64,000 nucleotides of DNA from Metallyticus violacea. Lineage: Eukaryota; Arthropoda; Insecta; Mantodea; Metallyticidae. The stretch spans positions 235,167,512 to 235,231,511 of the forward strand of contig CM060846.1 of assembly GCA_030762175.1 (NCBI GenBank), written 5' to 3'. Both the position numbers and the translations under genes were made by a program. Below, piece by piece: positions 36,256-47,479 of the stretch (positions are counted from its first letter, which is position 1; each line of letters starts with the position of its first letter). Below the pieces are notes generated by a model, which did no database searches, was not told the DNA's origin, and saw only the letters and a list, made by a program, of their open reading frames with translations.

Positions 36256-37305
36256 AAGAAAACATATTATTTTTTTGTTGGCAGCAATAAGGAAGAACTG
36301 GATTATACAGTTCTCTGTTCTTTGGCAAACCTCTGCACTTGGTCAATCCTTTCCTTTCTAACATCTCTCTTTTTTACAGCATTCATCCCCATATAATTTG
36401 AAGTAAGTACTAGAGGGAATTTGAAATGTTTGCAAATATATGCATACAAAGTCATTGTATAAAACATGATAAAATAAGTGAATTGAATTCTATTTAAAAA
36501 CTTCTGTGCCATCTTCTTTCCATTCTTCATTATAGGTATGAATGTCATTTTTGCAGTGTTATGGAATATTCCACTATTTAGAAATCCATTGTACAGAGCT
36601 TTGACACCTATACAAAACATTCCAGAGAATGGAATGTCACTAGTTATGCCCTCTTCTACTGGGTGGATCTATGCGAATCAAGGTTCTAGGTCCTATCAAA
36701 TTTCTTGTAAATTAAGTCTATGTTGCTATATGTGCATGAATTTTGAGTATTTTCCAGTGGCATTAGATATGCACAGTTTTCTCATTCTTCATGGATTTTA
36801 ATCCAGCATGCTTCTCATAATATCTTCTAAGTATATGGTACATAAACTTTATGATCCTTTCAAGGCTGGAAATACAGGGTTTTTGTTATCTTGCCTAAAG
36901 CTTTTATGTTTGTTATACACGTGCAACATGTAATTATTCATGAATTTTTTTAACAAGGTATAACAGACGTTTTTTCAGAGAAATAGAATATTGACTTACA
37001 CCACTGAATCTGTATAGTATCAACAAATTTTAAGATAATTCAGTAGAAGAAAAATAACAACACTGTTTGTCATTAGTACATACCAGTTTTAAATTTCTAA
37101 AGCTTAAAAATATAATATAGACAAAGAAACTTGTGTTTTATTGAAAAGCCTTAGAAATGCCAGAATCGAATTATGTTTTTCTTTAAGCATTTACTTCAAG
37201 ATCATTTACACAGCTGCATTGTTAAACTCAAATGTTAGTTTATATTTTGTATTTGTTTCATGTTCACATGTACCAAATTAAAGATTATTTGTGATTTATT
37301 TACAG

Positions 37306-37373
37306 GGCATTCATGAGCCTGCCAGACCATCAACAATTCAAAAAGAAGAATCTACCTCACACTCAGCTGCAAG
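37306..37373 (+). CDS. IAP-like gene, exon 4: linker after BIR2
   Basis: Acceptor tttacag and donor AAG/gtgctt. Translated in phase 0 it continues from the exon ending at 25541 and gives 22 residues (GIHEPARPSTIQKEESTSHS and two more) plus two bases of the next codon. It has no domain of its own; in IAPs a polar linker of this kind separates BIR2 from the C-terminal RING. No RING exon (CxxCxxxE..vvf.PCgH) was found downstream in the window. The call is weaker than for the other exons because the exon is short and the donor less ideal. Confidence 0.55.
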
Positions 37374-37479
37374 GTGCTTATTTTATTTCTTTCATTTTCA
37401 GCATTTAAGTATATGCTTAGTTTATAGGTATCTAAAAAGCAAAGTAAAATTCTTCCTATAAGAATGTAATAAATATTTA

Positions 37480-39830
37480 TGTTTTGTATAAAACCATTGA
37501 GATACCAGCCTTGAAATTTGGACTAAGTAACTGGATTATACTGTTGCAAGAAGCTATCAAATAACTCAAACCCAGCAAGCCACCAGGACCAGACAATATC
37601 TTTCCAGAACATCTAAAAGGTTTTATACCAGAGGCTACACACTTCACCCTTTCTATCTTCAATAAAATTGCAACTTATCAATTAACATACCAATTGATTG
37701 GTTAAAAGCCACAGTAATATCCATATTGAAACTGAACAATCCAAAGGAAATGATTAGCTCTACCCCTATTTCCATGATGGTCAAGACCGTGGAAAAAATT
37801 ATAAATGCCAAATTAAACTGGTATCTAGAGAAACACAATGTGATAGCACCAGAAAGAGCTGGATTCAGACCAAATATTTGAACAGGCCAACAAATAATGA
37901 GATTAACACAACCCATAAAATGAACCTACACTCTGAAAGAATATACATAAGCAGGATTCTTTGATCTAAATATACCATCGGACAGCACAGGGAAAAGGAA
38001 ACTAATGAATGATCTAATGTAAATTACCATCAAAAACAAAATGCTAAACTAGTTTAAGTGATTCCTGCATTGAGTAATGATTGCAACAAAATTTATGGTT
38101 CCACTTCCTTATTTATACTAACTTCAAAGGTAAAGGACTTTCCCCAAGATGCAGTAACCAGTGCCCCAATCTTAAATATTTATCTGAATGATGTAATCAT
38201 AGGGTTAAAATCCATAAATAAGCATAGCGCATATGTATTTTTAGACAACAGCAAACAACAAGCAGAACAATCAATTAACAAAGCAATACAACTACTATTA
38301 AATGCAGAATGGAAAATTATATGGTAAAATAAGTCTGAATAAAACAGTATAGCAGTGCTTCTCCCTTGAACATAAAAGGAGAACTTTGAAATCAAATTTA
38401 CAAATAACACACTATCAAAGAGTGTTAGCACAAAATAACTGGGCATACAGTTAGACAGAAAACTAAGTTCGGAATACCATTTCACAACTACCAAAATGAA
38501 AAACGAATCCTGTCTTAATCTACTAAAATGCTATATACAGCCACTTGGGGAAGCTCTCAAGAAATGGAAAACAAACCTACAACAATTAATAAAATGCTTA
38601 ATGATATATAGAAGCAAAGTCCTCATTACTGCCAAACCAATTAAATTACAAAAAATGGGCTTTAAACAAAATAACATTAACACTCATTTGTGGAGCAGTA
38701 AAACACACATTTCAATATTACAATTATATACCATTATGAATCAACAACAGTCAAAATAAAAGTCCAGGCTGCATCAAATTGTGTTAACATTACATCTCTT
38801 TCTGATCAAAAATGGGTTGAACAGCAAATATAAACTAAAAACACATCAAACACCTAGAAAAATAATCATCAATTGTCTATATTACTTACAAAGCATAATA
38901 AATGTAAACCCTGGAAAACAAGTAGATAGTGTTTTAAAATATCAAAATATAGAAATATATACAGATAAAGATGAAAAATTCAAGAAGAAGTGCAGAAAAT
39001 TCAATCCAGAACATGCAAAATGACTTTCTTTGGAAACAATTGCTAAGAAATTCCCAGAAAATAAAAGGTTAAACATAAACACTGATGACTTTATGATTAA
39101 TAAAGAAGAAACAGGAGCTGGAATATATATACAGCCATTGTCACAGTACATCATTTTAACTGAAGGAGATAATACAATCTATTTTGCAGAACTGGAAACA
39201 ACATTCCATGCACTGAAACAACTCTTATTCAAAATAAACTGCTTCCATTGATTGATATTTATGGTAGATTGCAAAGCAGCAGCTTAGACACTGGCTCCAA
39301 CTCCATACTAAATTAAACAAATACAACACAAGAAATCGAAATTATCATGAGATCAACAATCAATTTTCAGAAAACCACAGCAATCCAGTGAATCCCCTCA
39401 CATTGTAGAATAATAGGGAACTAAATAGCAAACCTCCTAGCCAAGGAGGGAACCAAACAATTCAATCAACAAAAGCTCAGGAAAAGAAACCAATAAGATG
39501 GCAGTTTATGTAAAAAGCACATCAGAATTCAAAACAAAATCAAGAGAAATCAAAAAACCATGGAAAAGCATTCAGCAGACCTGTGAGAAATGCAAAAACA
39601 AACCTAGATATGAAGTAACCGCAGTTACCAGATCAATAGAAAATGGCTGCTTGGCTGCCCAGCTCTGCATGATAGGCATCCATGAGTCAGGAAGATGTAT
39701 GCATTGTAATGAACCTAATAACATGGTGGACATTGAACAGCTACTGATAACTTGATAAGGTACTCCAGAAGAGGAAGATCATCTCTGCCCTATACTGGAC
39801 TGCTAGGGAGCGATTGGGTTGAAATTCAAG
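37480..39830 (+). mobile_element. LINE with RNase H (I/R1/LOA-type), 5'-truncated, decayed
   Basis: The + strand blocks, in shifting frames, are: KPPGPDNIFPEHLK (37575), KTVEKIINAKLNWYLEKHN with APERAGFRPN (37790-37880), PQDAVTSAPILNIYLNDV (38140-38190), the YVFLDNSKQQ segment where the FADD box should be (38230), CYIQPLGEALKKWKT (38530), an RNase H piece with GAGIYIQPLSQY and AELETTFHALKQL (39110-39230), and a terminal segment KPRYEVTAVTRSIENGCLAA with CMHCNEPN (39590-39720). The order is RT, RNase H and Cys-containing tail of I-superfamily LINEs. The copy starts inside the RT, 107 bases after an IAP-like exon, and ends by a TA microsatellite at 39873-39893. Confidence 0.8.
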
Positions 39831-39872
39831 AAATGCCATTTGAAGAACATTATTTCATCAGATATATATTCG

Positions 39873-39893
39873 CTATATATATATATATATATA
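39873..39893. repeat. (TA)n microsatellite at LINE 3' end
   Basis: Short TA run directly after the LINE 3' region; LINE tails in this group often end in simple repeats. Confidence 0.7.
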
Positions 39894-40204
39894 TCGAATT
39901 ACATTGTGTTCCTAGTATTTCCAGGATATTAACAATGACAGGATTTGCTTGGTTTTAATGTATATCAGGTATATATATAGTGTTGCTAATGAATCTTTGA
40001 TTTTCAGTGAGTATCAAAGCCTTTTACCCTAGATAAACAGCATTGCTTAAAATACTGAATTTTACTTTTGGTATGATGCTATACAGTAGTTTTTCTGAAA
40101 GAAAGGAGCAACTATTTTTTTGGCAAATGTGCATTAGCAGATAAATGGTGTCAACTAGTAGGTGCCAGGATTAATGTATATTTTCAGGCATAATTCTTTA
40201 ATAT

Positions 40205-40395
40205 GGCCTACTTCAGAGTGCAAAGACCTGGGATCCACTTCATAGATTTACAACACAAAAAGAACCTCAAGCATGAATGAAGAGGCCTGTGAGCAAAATT
40301 CATCAACTCTTTCATGCCCTGAATTGAATAGCATACTGATGAACTGAGATGTTAAAGAGCACCCATAAATAAACCAATTCAACCAAATAGTAGGT
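40205..40395 (+). mobile_element. SINE family A, 3' part
   Basis: Matches the second half of the 12375 SINE: aaaagaacctcaag, gaagaggcctgtgagcaaaa, tcatgccct, gagatgttaaagagcacccataaataaacca. The tRNA-like head is missing or too decayed to see. Confidence 0.65.
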
Positions 40396-41049
40396 CACAT
40401 TCTTCAGTAATTTATGAGTTTAATCCCTGGGTAATCCCCAGAAGGTGTGCAGCAAATAATACACGTATAGCACGAGTACACATATTAGTCATATCCATAA
40501 TTTGAAATAAATCTTTAGGGGATAGATTAATGTTATAAATACCTCAAGGATACCATAAGAAATAGTGCTACATACTGGTTAACACTTGTAGCGTATAATA
40601 TTCCTAACCTAACACACACTAAGGAAGAAGAAATAAATATATCACTGAATCAGCCATAAAAATACCATTTAGAGGTCACCATAAAAGAATGTTCAAATTT
40701 GAAGTGTATTTAATTAATAGGATTTATGTACACTAATGTGCAGAATAGGTGCAAACAAATCAGCATCTGCCATGGTTTTCTACTTCAGCTCGTACATAAT
40801 TCTGGTTCACATCTGCAGTACATGATGGCAGAATGAGTTAAAATAGCAATCCTGTTTCACAAGGCTTTTTGTGTGCTGTTATTTACAGCACTAAGGTCAT
40901 CTAATACATAGATTATGTGACTTCTTTTGTGGGACTTTGTTTATGTCCCACATCTTTTGAAGAGATCTCATCATATACCTCTGCACCTGCCTTACTCAGG
41001 CTGTGGCATCAATAGCTACTGATATGGTGAATTGATTGTGAAACTAATT

Positions 41050-42952
41050 AGATTAATGGTAAAATATGTAACTAGTGACCAAAAATACACACATCAAAGA
41101 ATTCAAAATTACAAACATTAATATTTTATTTATCACATAGTACAATGTATTTAACTTAGAATTAAATATGACAGGAATTCACTAAACTTTAAATTGGAGC
41201 ATTCTTTTGTGTACATGCTGTGTATGTGGGTTAATAAATATGTGACAACAAGATTATCAACTTATAAAAATAACATATAACCCTTTCATAATCCATGCTT
41301 GTGAAAGTATACTTAGTTGACCAAAATATCGGATTTTTCATGTTTCATTTATATTTTAATAGTTCACTATTTTGTTCTTTTGCTTAAATTCCCAAATGCA
41401 AATTCTTTTGTATTTTTCATCTCTCAGTAACTGGACATCTACTGGAGTTTCCTTTTAAATAGTGGATAAATAAAAAATCTAATGTTATTATTTTCTTTCA
41501 ACATTTTACAAGTCAGGTAGCATAATTAGGATACAGTAAATTTTGGAGCATATTGTAAATCATTTAACAACATATATCTAATTATTCTGGTAACATAGCC
41601 TAATCTGATGAAAAGAAAAGGAAACACAGTGGAAGTAGAAAGGTGACAGATAGTGAAGGACTTAAGGTCACTGAAGCAATGCTGCATTATTTTGCGAAAT
41701 CATGGTCATTTTGTTCTTGTGTTGCTCCCTTGACTAAGCTGTGAGAGGAAGAAAAAGTGTGACGAACAAACCACCATCCCCATATTTTTCTTAAAAAGAG
41801 TCTAGTGATTTCATTGATATGTATATTATTCTATCATTATTTTATTTATTTAATGTTCTACATTTTGTTTTGACATTTTAACATTAAAATCTTTGAATAT
41901 TTTCTGAATTCTGAATAGTCCTGCACAATTCCATAAAATGCAAGATTTCCACATCTTGACCCCTTGCAAGACTGTAATAAGTTCTGTTGGTGAGACTCTA
42001 TTGTATTAGCCACATTCGCCATTCTTTACATATCTTCGGAAGAATGTCCATACGTTTGATATGAATAACTTTCGTGCAGCAAACTGTATTAGCTAGCATT
42101 TCATTTCCTGGTCACTAGCAATAATATATGTGCTATCTAGTGCAATAAAACCAAACCATTCATTTCTTAAGAGGCTTTAAATAATGCTCACTGATTTATA
42201 AAATATTACTTTCAAATAATTTCTATTGCAACACGTTCCACATGGTTAAATAAAGACATGGCATTGCTAAGCATTTGAATGTTGCTCGAAGACTCTCAAC
42301 TTTTTCTTAATTGTCTCTGCTGTGAAATCCTTTCTTACTGATACATCCAGTGACAGAGGCAGCTATACCACATGATCATGAAACTGTTTTCAAAATGGCT
42401 TGTTTACAGAGAGAATATAAGATGACAGCCAACCCCTAATAGGGATTCTATATGACTTACTAATCAGTTTACATAATTTAATGTTTAAAAAGGAATAATA
42501 GATTTTTAATATTTGAATTGTTAAACGTTAATTTTGTTATTTATTTATTTAATTTTAGGCAGATGAATAAAATTTTAAAATTTCTCATGTATTTCTTGAT
42601 TTTATATGTATATTTTTATTTTTGATATTTCAAAAATGTTAGATGAATACATCAAGTTATAGAGTTATAATTCAGAACATAGATGATGTCTTACTATTGC
42701 CAGTAATTTTTTTAATGTAGAAATTGTTATTTCCTGGAGGATGTGATCTAGCATTTATTAATAGAAAATCTAAAGTATCTTTTAGTTCAAAATGAAAGAA
42801 ACACACTCGTAAAAAGTAGGTCACATCTTGAATTTGTGAATTCATAAATCTTATCAGTGACCCAAATTTCATGTCTGGTTCTTCTCCTGCTGTTAATGTC
42901 TTACACAAGGCTAGTATGAAAAATAATTTTAAAGTATATATTTAATTAAAGC
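41050..42952 (-). repeat. Left arm of long inverted repeat E
   Basis: Reverse complement of 50128-52365 over its whole length, with scattered indels and roughly four in five bases matching by eye. Anchors include agtgaccaaaaata at the outer edge, a block with gatgaaaagaaaaggaaacaca, and gattctatatgact. A 78-codon minus-strand frame (42908-42672) and its partner in the other arm share FMNSQIQDVTYF-type residues, so the arms once encoded something I do not recognise. The outer edge is near 41045. Confidence 0.75.
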
Positions 42953-42964
42953 CTAGTAATTAAA

Positions 42965-43140
42965 GGCTAAACTAAAAGTGGCTACTGTGAAAATGAAATG
43001 CAGGGGGGTGCGAAGCTGTTGTTGAATTAAGCTTCTTAAAATAACTGCACATTAGTCATAATGTTTAAAAATCATATTTCTGATTGTTTCCTTACTGTAA
43101 AACTATTTCATAATTGCAGTCAGTTTTCAAATGCAAACAA
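42965..43140 (+). repeat. Direct repeat F, left copy
   Basis: About 175 bases (ggctaaact...gtgaaaatgaaatg...agtcagttttcaaatgcaaac) recur in the same orientation at 49945-50120. Each copy abuts the inner edge of an inverted arm. Confidence 0.7.
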
Positions 43141-43831
43141 AAATATGAAATGTCTTTAAAATGAAATATATGATGGAAAATATGCTGTCCCTAAAGCTCC
43201 TGCCCCTCGGCCGTTGCCAAGTGGACCTATAGGCAAGTCTGCCTCTGACAGTGATAAGGGATATAGTAACCTTGTTAGAAACATGTAGAACAGAAGAAAA
43301 ATACAAGCATAGACAGACTTAAATTAAAGAAATTCCTCTAAAATAGACTCCTATTTTGAACTCTTAGTAGTTAATAAATTTTTCATCCTCTATAGATGAA
43401 ATAAATGATGTTCCTGTACGAAGTATTAAAAAAAATTTATTATGATCTTTTTGTAGGTAGGGATTTTTTCCATATATCCACAAACAAGCTAACAGATATA
43501 CTGCTCAAATACAAGTAAAACAGGCAGATCAAAAATAGTAACATACCTGTTTAAGGAAAATTCATGCCCAATCAGGTATTTTAAAAATATGGAGATAGTA
43601 GATTTAATTGAAATCAGAGTTTGTTTTTTAAGGGAATATCTGTATGTGCTCAATTATAAGGACAGCAATAACTTTGCTTTGCTTTAAAACTGTTTCTCAG
43701 TACCTTCAACTCAACACTGAAGTTTTAAGGACACATTGTCTATAAGGTTTGCCCTGCTTTAGACATAATCATCATGGCTACCAATTTAAAACTTAAATGT
43801 AAATTGGAACTTGCACAGTGAAGGCAATCAT
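43141..43831. other. No gene recognised
   Basis: AT-rich apart from a GC-richer patch at about 43190-43260. No open frame of note. The last 30 bases are the flank shared with the 7.5 kb repeat. Confidence 0.4.
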
Positions 43832-44158
43832 ATTAATTGATATCATTGTATGATTCAGTTGAACTACACACTCTTAAAGCTTCACTTACTTTTCATAAAT
43901 GTATGGAACCGGTTTCGAGAACATTTACTTCCCATCTTCAGCCAGGCTAAAGATCAACTGTCGGGTCATTCTTTGAGCTGTAGGAATGTATATTCTGCTC
44001 TGGTGGTGGTGTGATAAACTTGTAGTTTATGTTATCCCCGACAATGTCGAAGTTCATTATGCTGTCTTTTTATTTGTATATGTAGATTGTAGATTGAAAA
44101 GTAAGTGAAGCGTTAACAGTGTGTAGTTCAACTGAATCATACAATGATATCAATTAAT
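43832..44158. mobile_element. 327-bp MITE with 63-bp near-identical TIRs
   Basis: The arms 43832-43894 and 44096-44158 are reverse complements at 61 of 63 positions, starting attaattgatatcattg. The interior resembles the Penelope tail at 2226-2510 (shared ggtgtgataaacttgtagtt and ccggttt...cttcagc blocks). An internally deleted copy is at 7490-7625 and an end fragment at 60885-60940. There is no coding capacity, so it must have been mobilised in trans. Confidence 0.85.
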
Positions 44159-44299
44159 GGCTACCAATGTTTATTATCCAGGATTAAATGAAGCAATGAA
44201 GAAAAGGGTGCTGTATTCCAAAGCAATGCATGCCAAATTCACAAAATTGTGTATAACAATCAGTAACTTTGGATGTTAAAATATATGTTTGGAAGAGTG

Positions 44300-45560
44300 G
44301 GGTCAAGAAGCAGTGATTTTCTTCTGGGAGAACAGTTCATGCTAGACATGTATGAAAAATACATGAATATTGGTATCATGTTTATTTGAATTTTTATGCC
44401 CACTAGGCTAGTAAAATTTCTTTTGGATTAGATGATATATGCATGTAATCTGGTTCATGTTGGAAGGGAATATTGTTCAAAAGAATTTTCACAGCCTTAA
44501 ACAGCAAAAAGGGTTCAATCTTACCATGCAAGCATATCTTTAGTAGACTGGGGCTGCTTACATTTCTGTAAACTGGTTTTAATGTCTGAATTGCCTCACA
44601 GGGCATATATTGTTTAAGTTGATAACATTTACACCTGCCCTCTGCAATAGCTCTCTTGTATGTGCACCAAAACTGATTCTTTTAAGCACAAATTGTGGCT
44701 TGGTTTTGCATCCATAGATGATTTATGAAGTAAGGTGGCAAGCTAAGTTTTATTTATACTGTTAAATTGTCCTGATTCTTCCTATTGGCTAAGTCATAAT
44801 AATTTTGAAGAAAATTATGTCACTATCTGTTTGATGACCATAACCTTCAGGTATTTCTTTCAGGAAGTGTTTTCCTATTTAATTCAGTTCTTAATTTCAT
44901 GAGCCTGGTTCCAATCTCTTGTGCACATGGCCTATACATTGCAGCTTTTGGTTAGAAACATTAATTCCATACATTTCAGCTGCACAAAAACTTCTATAGC
45001 CTTAGAGTCACCATCATGGAGCTATTGTGTATATCTTACACCATAGTTTTCCCAAGATCATTCAAATATTTGTGTAACTGCATCAGATTCCATATCCCCA
45101 CTGGATCCACTAAAGTTAATGTGACATTGACGGTTATTACTGCTTGTTTTACAGGCACAGTGGAATTTTGTCAGGCATTCTGGACTGAATTCTTTTTCAG
45201 TATCAACTGAAGTGGCACTTACAATTTCATTTAGAAAAGTATAGCCCTGTTTTTGCCAAGTTTCCTCAAAAACTGCAGGAATATTTTCGCTTCATTATAT
45301 TCAAATGCCTCTAGAACTGCATTTTTCACAGGTTACTGATTTCTTTTAGGCTGTCACACAATATTTTATTGTGGTGATTAAGAAAGGAGTTTGCAGATTT
45401 ATTATTGCACAAAAAAGTTATGCTGCTTTGAAGCCTATTCCAATGAACTCCATTCTATGCACTCACTCTAGCACTTTTTATTGTTCAAGCCTGAGGTGTA
45501 GCCTGATGATTGTTCAATGTTTATACTATACATTAAAACTAGTTTTGATGTTAACCCATT
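44300..45560 (-). pseudogene. Mutator-like (PF20700-type) transposase, copy 1
   Basis: Minus-strand translation from about 45300 gives PAVFEETWQKQGYTFLNEIV, ECLTKFHCACKT, INFSGSSGDMESDAVTQIFE and YGVRYTQ. HDGDSKAIEV follows, then, after frame breaks, an IGHVHKRL-like stretch. The C-terminal part at 44606-44480 reads EAIQTLKPVYRNVSSPSLLK followed by CLHGK. This order (W.KRG, C..C, GSSG.ME, RYT...GDGDSK, GH..KR, CLHGKTQN) is that of the Mutator-like transposase domain common in arthropod genomes. Stops and frameshifts occur throughout. It lies inside the inverted-arm structure. Confidence 0.8.
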
Positions 45561-47479
45561 CCTGCCACATATAGTTTGAAACATTTTAATTAAGTTGCCA
45601 CTATTATAATATTTTCATGTAACAAATAATTTCACTAAACCTAAATTAATTAAAACAGATCTTGAATTTATAATTATACTATTTATATTTTGAGATTCAT
45701 CATCCAAATAGGACCTTTCCTTTTTGAGCCTTTTAAACTTGAATTCTTCTCTACACCTGAAGAACAAGAAGAAACATTTTCTTTTTTCTCATTTGTAAAT
45801 CAATTTCTGAATTTTCATAAAAATGTACAATGAACAGAATCATTCAATACCAAAATTTACACCTTATAACCCAAAATTAAATACAATAACATACTAACAT
45901 AAATGTAAATTATACCAAAATAAAAAAAACAACAGGCCTTTTACGACCATTCGATGTAGCCAAATGATGCTAAAATAGGTTAGGCAACATACAAATATAA
46001 AATATACCATATTGAAAACTATAATCTATGGTTTTTAAGATGAAAACGGAAGTTTGGCCTCAAAAGGAGCTTGGCAGTGGTCAAGGATGGCAGATGATGG
46101 TATTTACTAAAGAACCAATAATAACCAGAAAAATATTTTAATTATGTACATTTTATAGATGCATGAATTCAGAAAAGATGGGAAATTTTTGGCACTGAAA
46201 TGTAGAAATTGTGTTTTTTCATTCCCTCTTATATACGTGTACCCTAAAACAACCCCTGGGGTATTTACTTTTTAGAAATCTTGAAAATCTTGGAGTGAAC
46301 ATGAACATGAACATAAACATTTCAAAGGAATGGACAAATAGTCACATTTATTAAATCCGTGAAATTTTACAAATTTTGCCAATTAATTAACTTATGTAAT
46401 TTCAGAACAATCTTTTTATTACAACAAAAATTCATTTCTTTAACTGTACAAAAATAAAAACTCATGCTCAGCAGAATGTATTGGAGTATGCAGATATATC
46501 TTTTAAGGGCTGAATGAACCAGGCATTAAATATATTTCAGGATGAATTCAATTTGCCATACTTTGATTTAAAACACTTCGTTGTTCATATTGTTACCTAG
46601 TTGTTTCATTAGATCTACAGGCATTTAAATTTTAAACAGCTACATGAAATGTTAAACTAAAAAGTATGTTTGTGCTTATATATATTAAATTTTAGTTTAA
46701 GTAAATTAATGAATATTATACAACAAATGAAATTTACATTATATTTCAACTAGTTTTCAAGTAATAAAACTCATCCTGTCAGTAGTTAGATAAGGGTAAT
46801 ATAACCCTGTACCTTTTGAATTCATTTCTTATATTAGTAAGGGTGTCTACATTCATATTCAAAGTGTGACTTAAATTGAATGATATTAACCAAAAGAATA
46901 AAGTAATTTAAACAAAATATTTCATGCTATTCAGTACAATGTAATTTATGCCCTAGCTATTGTAGCAGTGAGGATAGACATTTGGCACATAATATTCACC
47001 TTACACTATTCACTTGTGCCATAAAATATTTCCACATGCAATTAGATTTGTTGTAATTGCATATGCATGCATTATTTGTTAGTTTTGGAATTCTGTTGGT
47101 GGTAATTTAGGAAGCACTCAATACAATATTACATTATTTACACTTGCATTGTGACTGTCTATTTTGGTCTGATAATGTTGCTATTTTAACTGAGCTGTTT
47201 TTAGAACAGCTAAGAATTTGGCATACCTAGAAAGTGGAAAGGATCATTAAGACCCACATCATATAAACACGCAAAACTTTGTTATTTTATTTATTAATAG
47301 CTTTATTTGAATTTAAAATGCTTTCAAAATAATACATAGGTGGATATGTCATAATGCCTAAATATTGTACTAGAGAAAGTTATATATCATTCTAAAACTG
47401 AAAATTTAGCTTTCGCTTTTCTGTTCATTACTGTATTACATATTTTCTCTAAAGTATATTTATTTAAAGAAATGTAACA
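45561..47479. other. AT-rich stretch, no gene recognised
   Basis: Nearly 2 kb without a frame of more than about 70 codons or a familiar motif. A short run of imperfect aacatg hexamers sits at 46293-46320. Confidence 0.5.

Larger units (their letters stand above)
28700..36260 (-). mobile_element. Maverick/Polinton (adintovirus-like) element, broken
   Basis: On the minus strand, read from 36260 downward, come protein-primed DNA polymerase B, a packaging ATPase, a small hydrophobic virion-type protein, retroviral-type integrase and a minor capsid protein. This set is diagnostic of Maverick/Polinton elements, virus-like DNA transposons of eukaryotes. A piggyBac (32470-34267) and a 121-bp hairpin (34817-34937) interrupt it. 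Every gene has frameshifts and stops. I did not find the terminal inverted repeats, a protease, or a clear major capsid gene, so the limits are approximate and parts are missing. Base composition is less AT-rich than the flanks. Confidence 0.85.
25542..37305 (+). other. IAP-like gene, intron 3 (11.8 kb, repeat-filled)
   Basis: From gtacgt to tttacag. It contains an unclassified GC-richer repeat, an inverted SINE, a tandem duplication and a Maverick/Polinton broken by piggyBac, listed separately. The remainder (25930-26810, 27090-27715, 28145-28700, 36260-37300) holds nothing I can name. A 105-codon minus-strand frame at 36303-36620 lies just beyond the polymerase remnant and is unrecognised. 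Confidence 0.7.

Noticed and set aside
36303..36620. 105-codon minus-strand frame next to the Maverick polymerase
   Set aside because: Does not match the polymerase N-terminal region or any transposase I know; kept as unassigned sequence.
45551..45570. TTAACCC-like end as left terminus of the piggyBac at 47.5-49.4 kb
   Set aside because: Sequence after TTAA does not match the right end (CACTAGAACTACC), and it overlaps the Mutator-like region.
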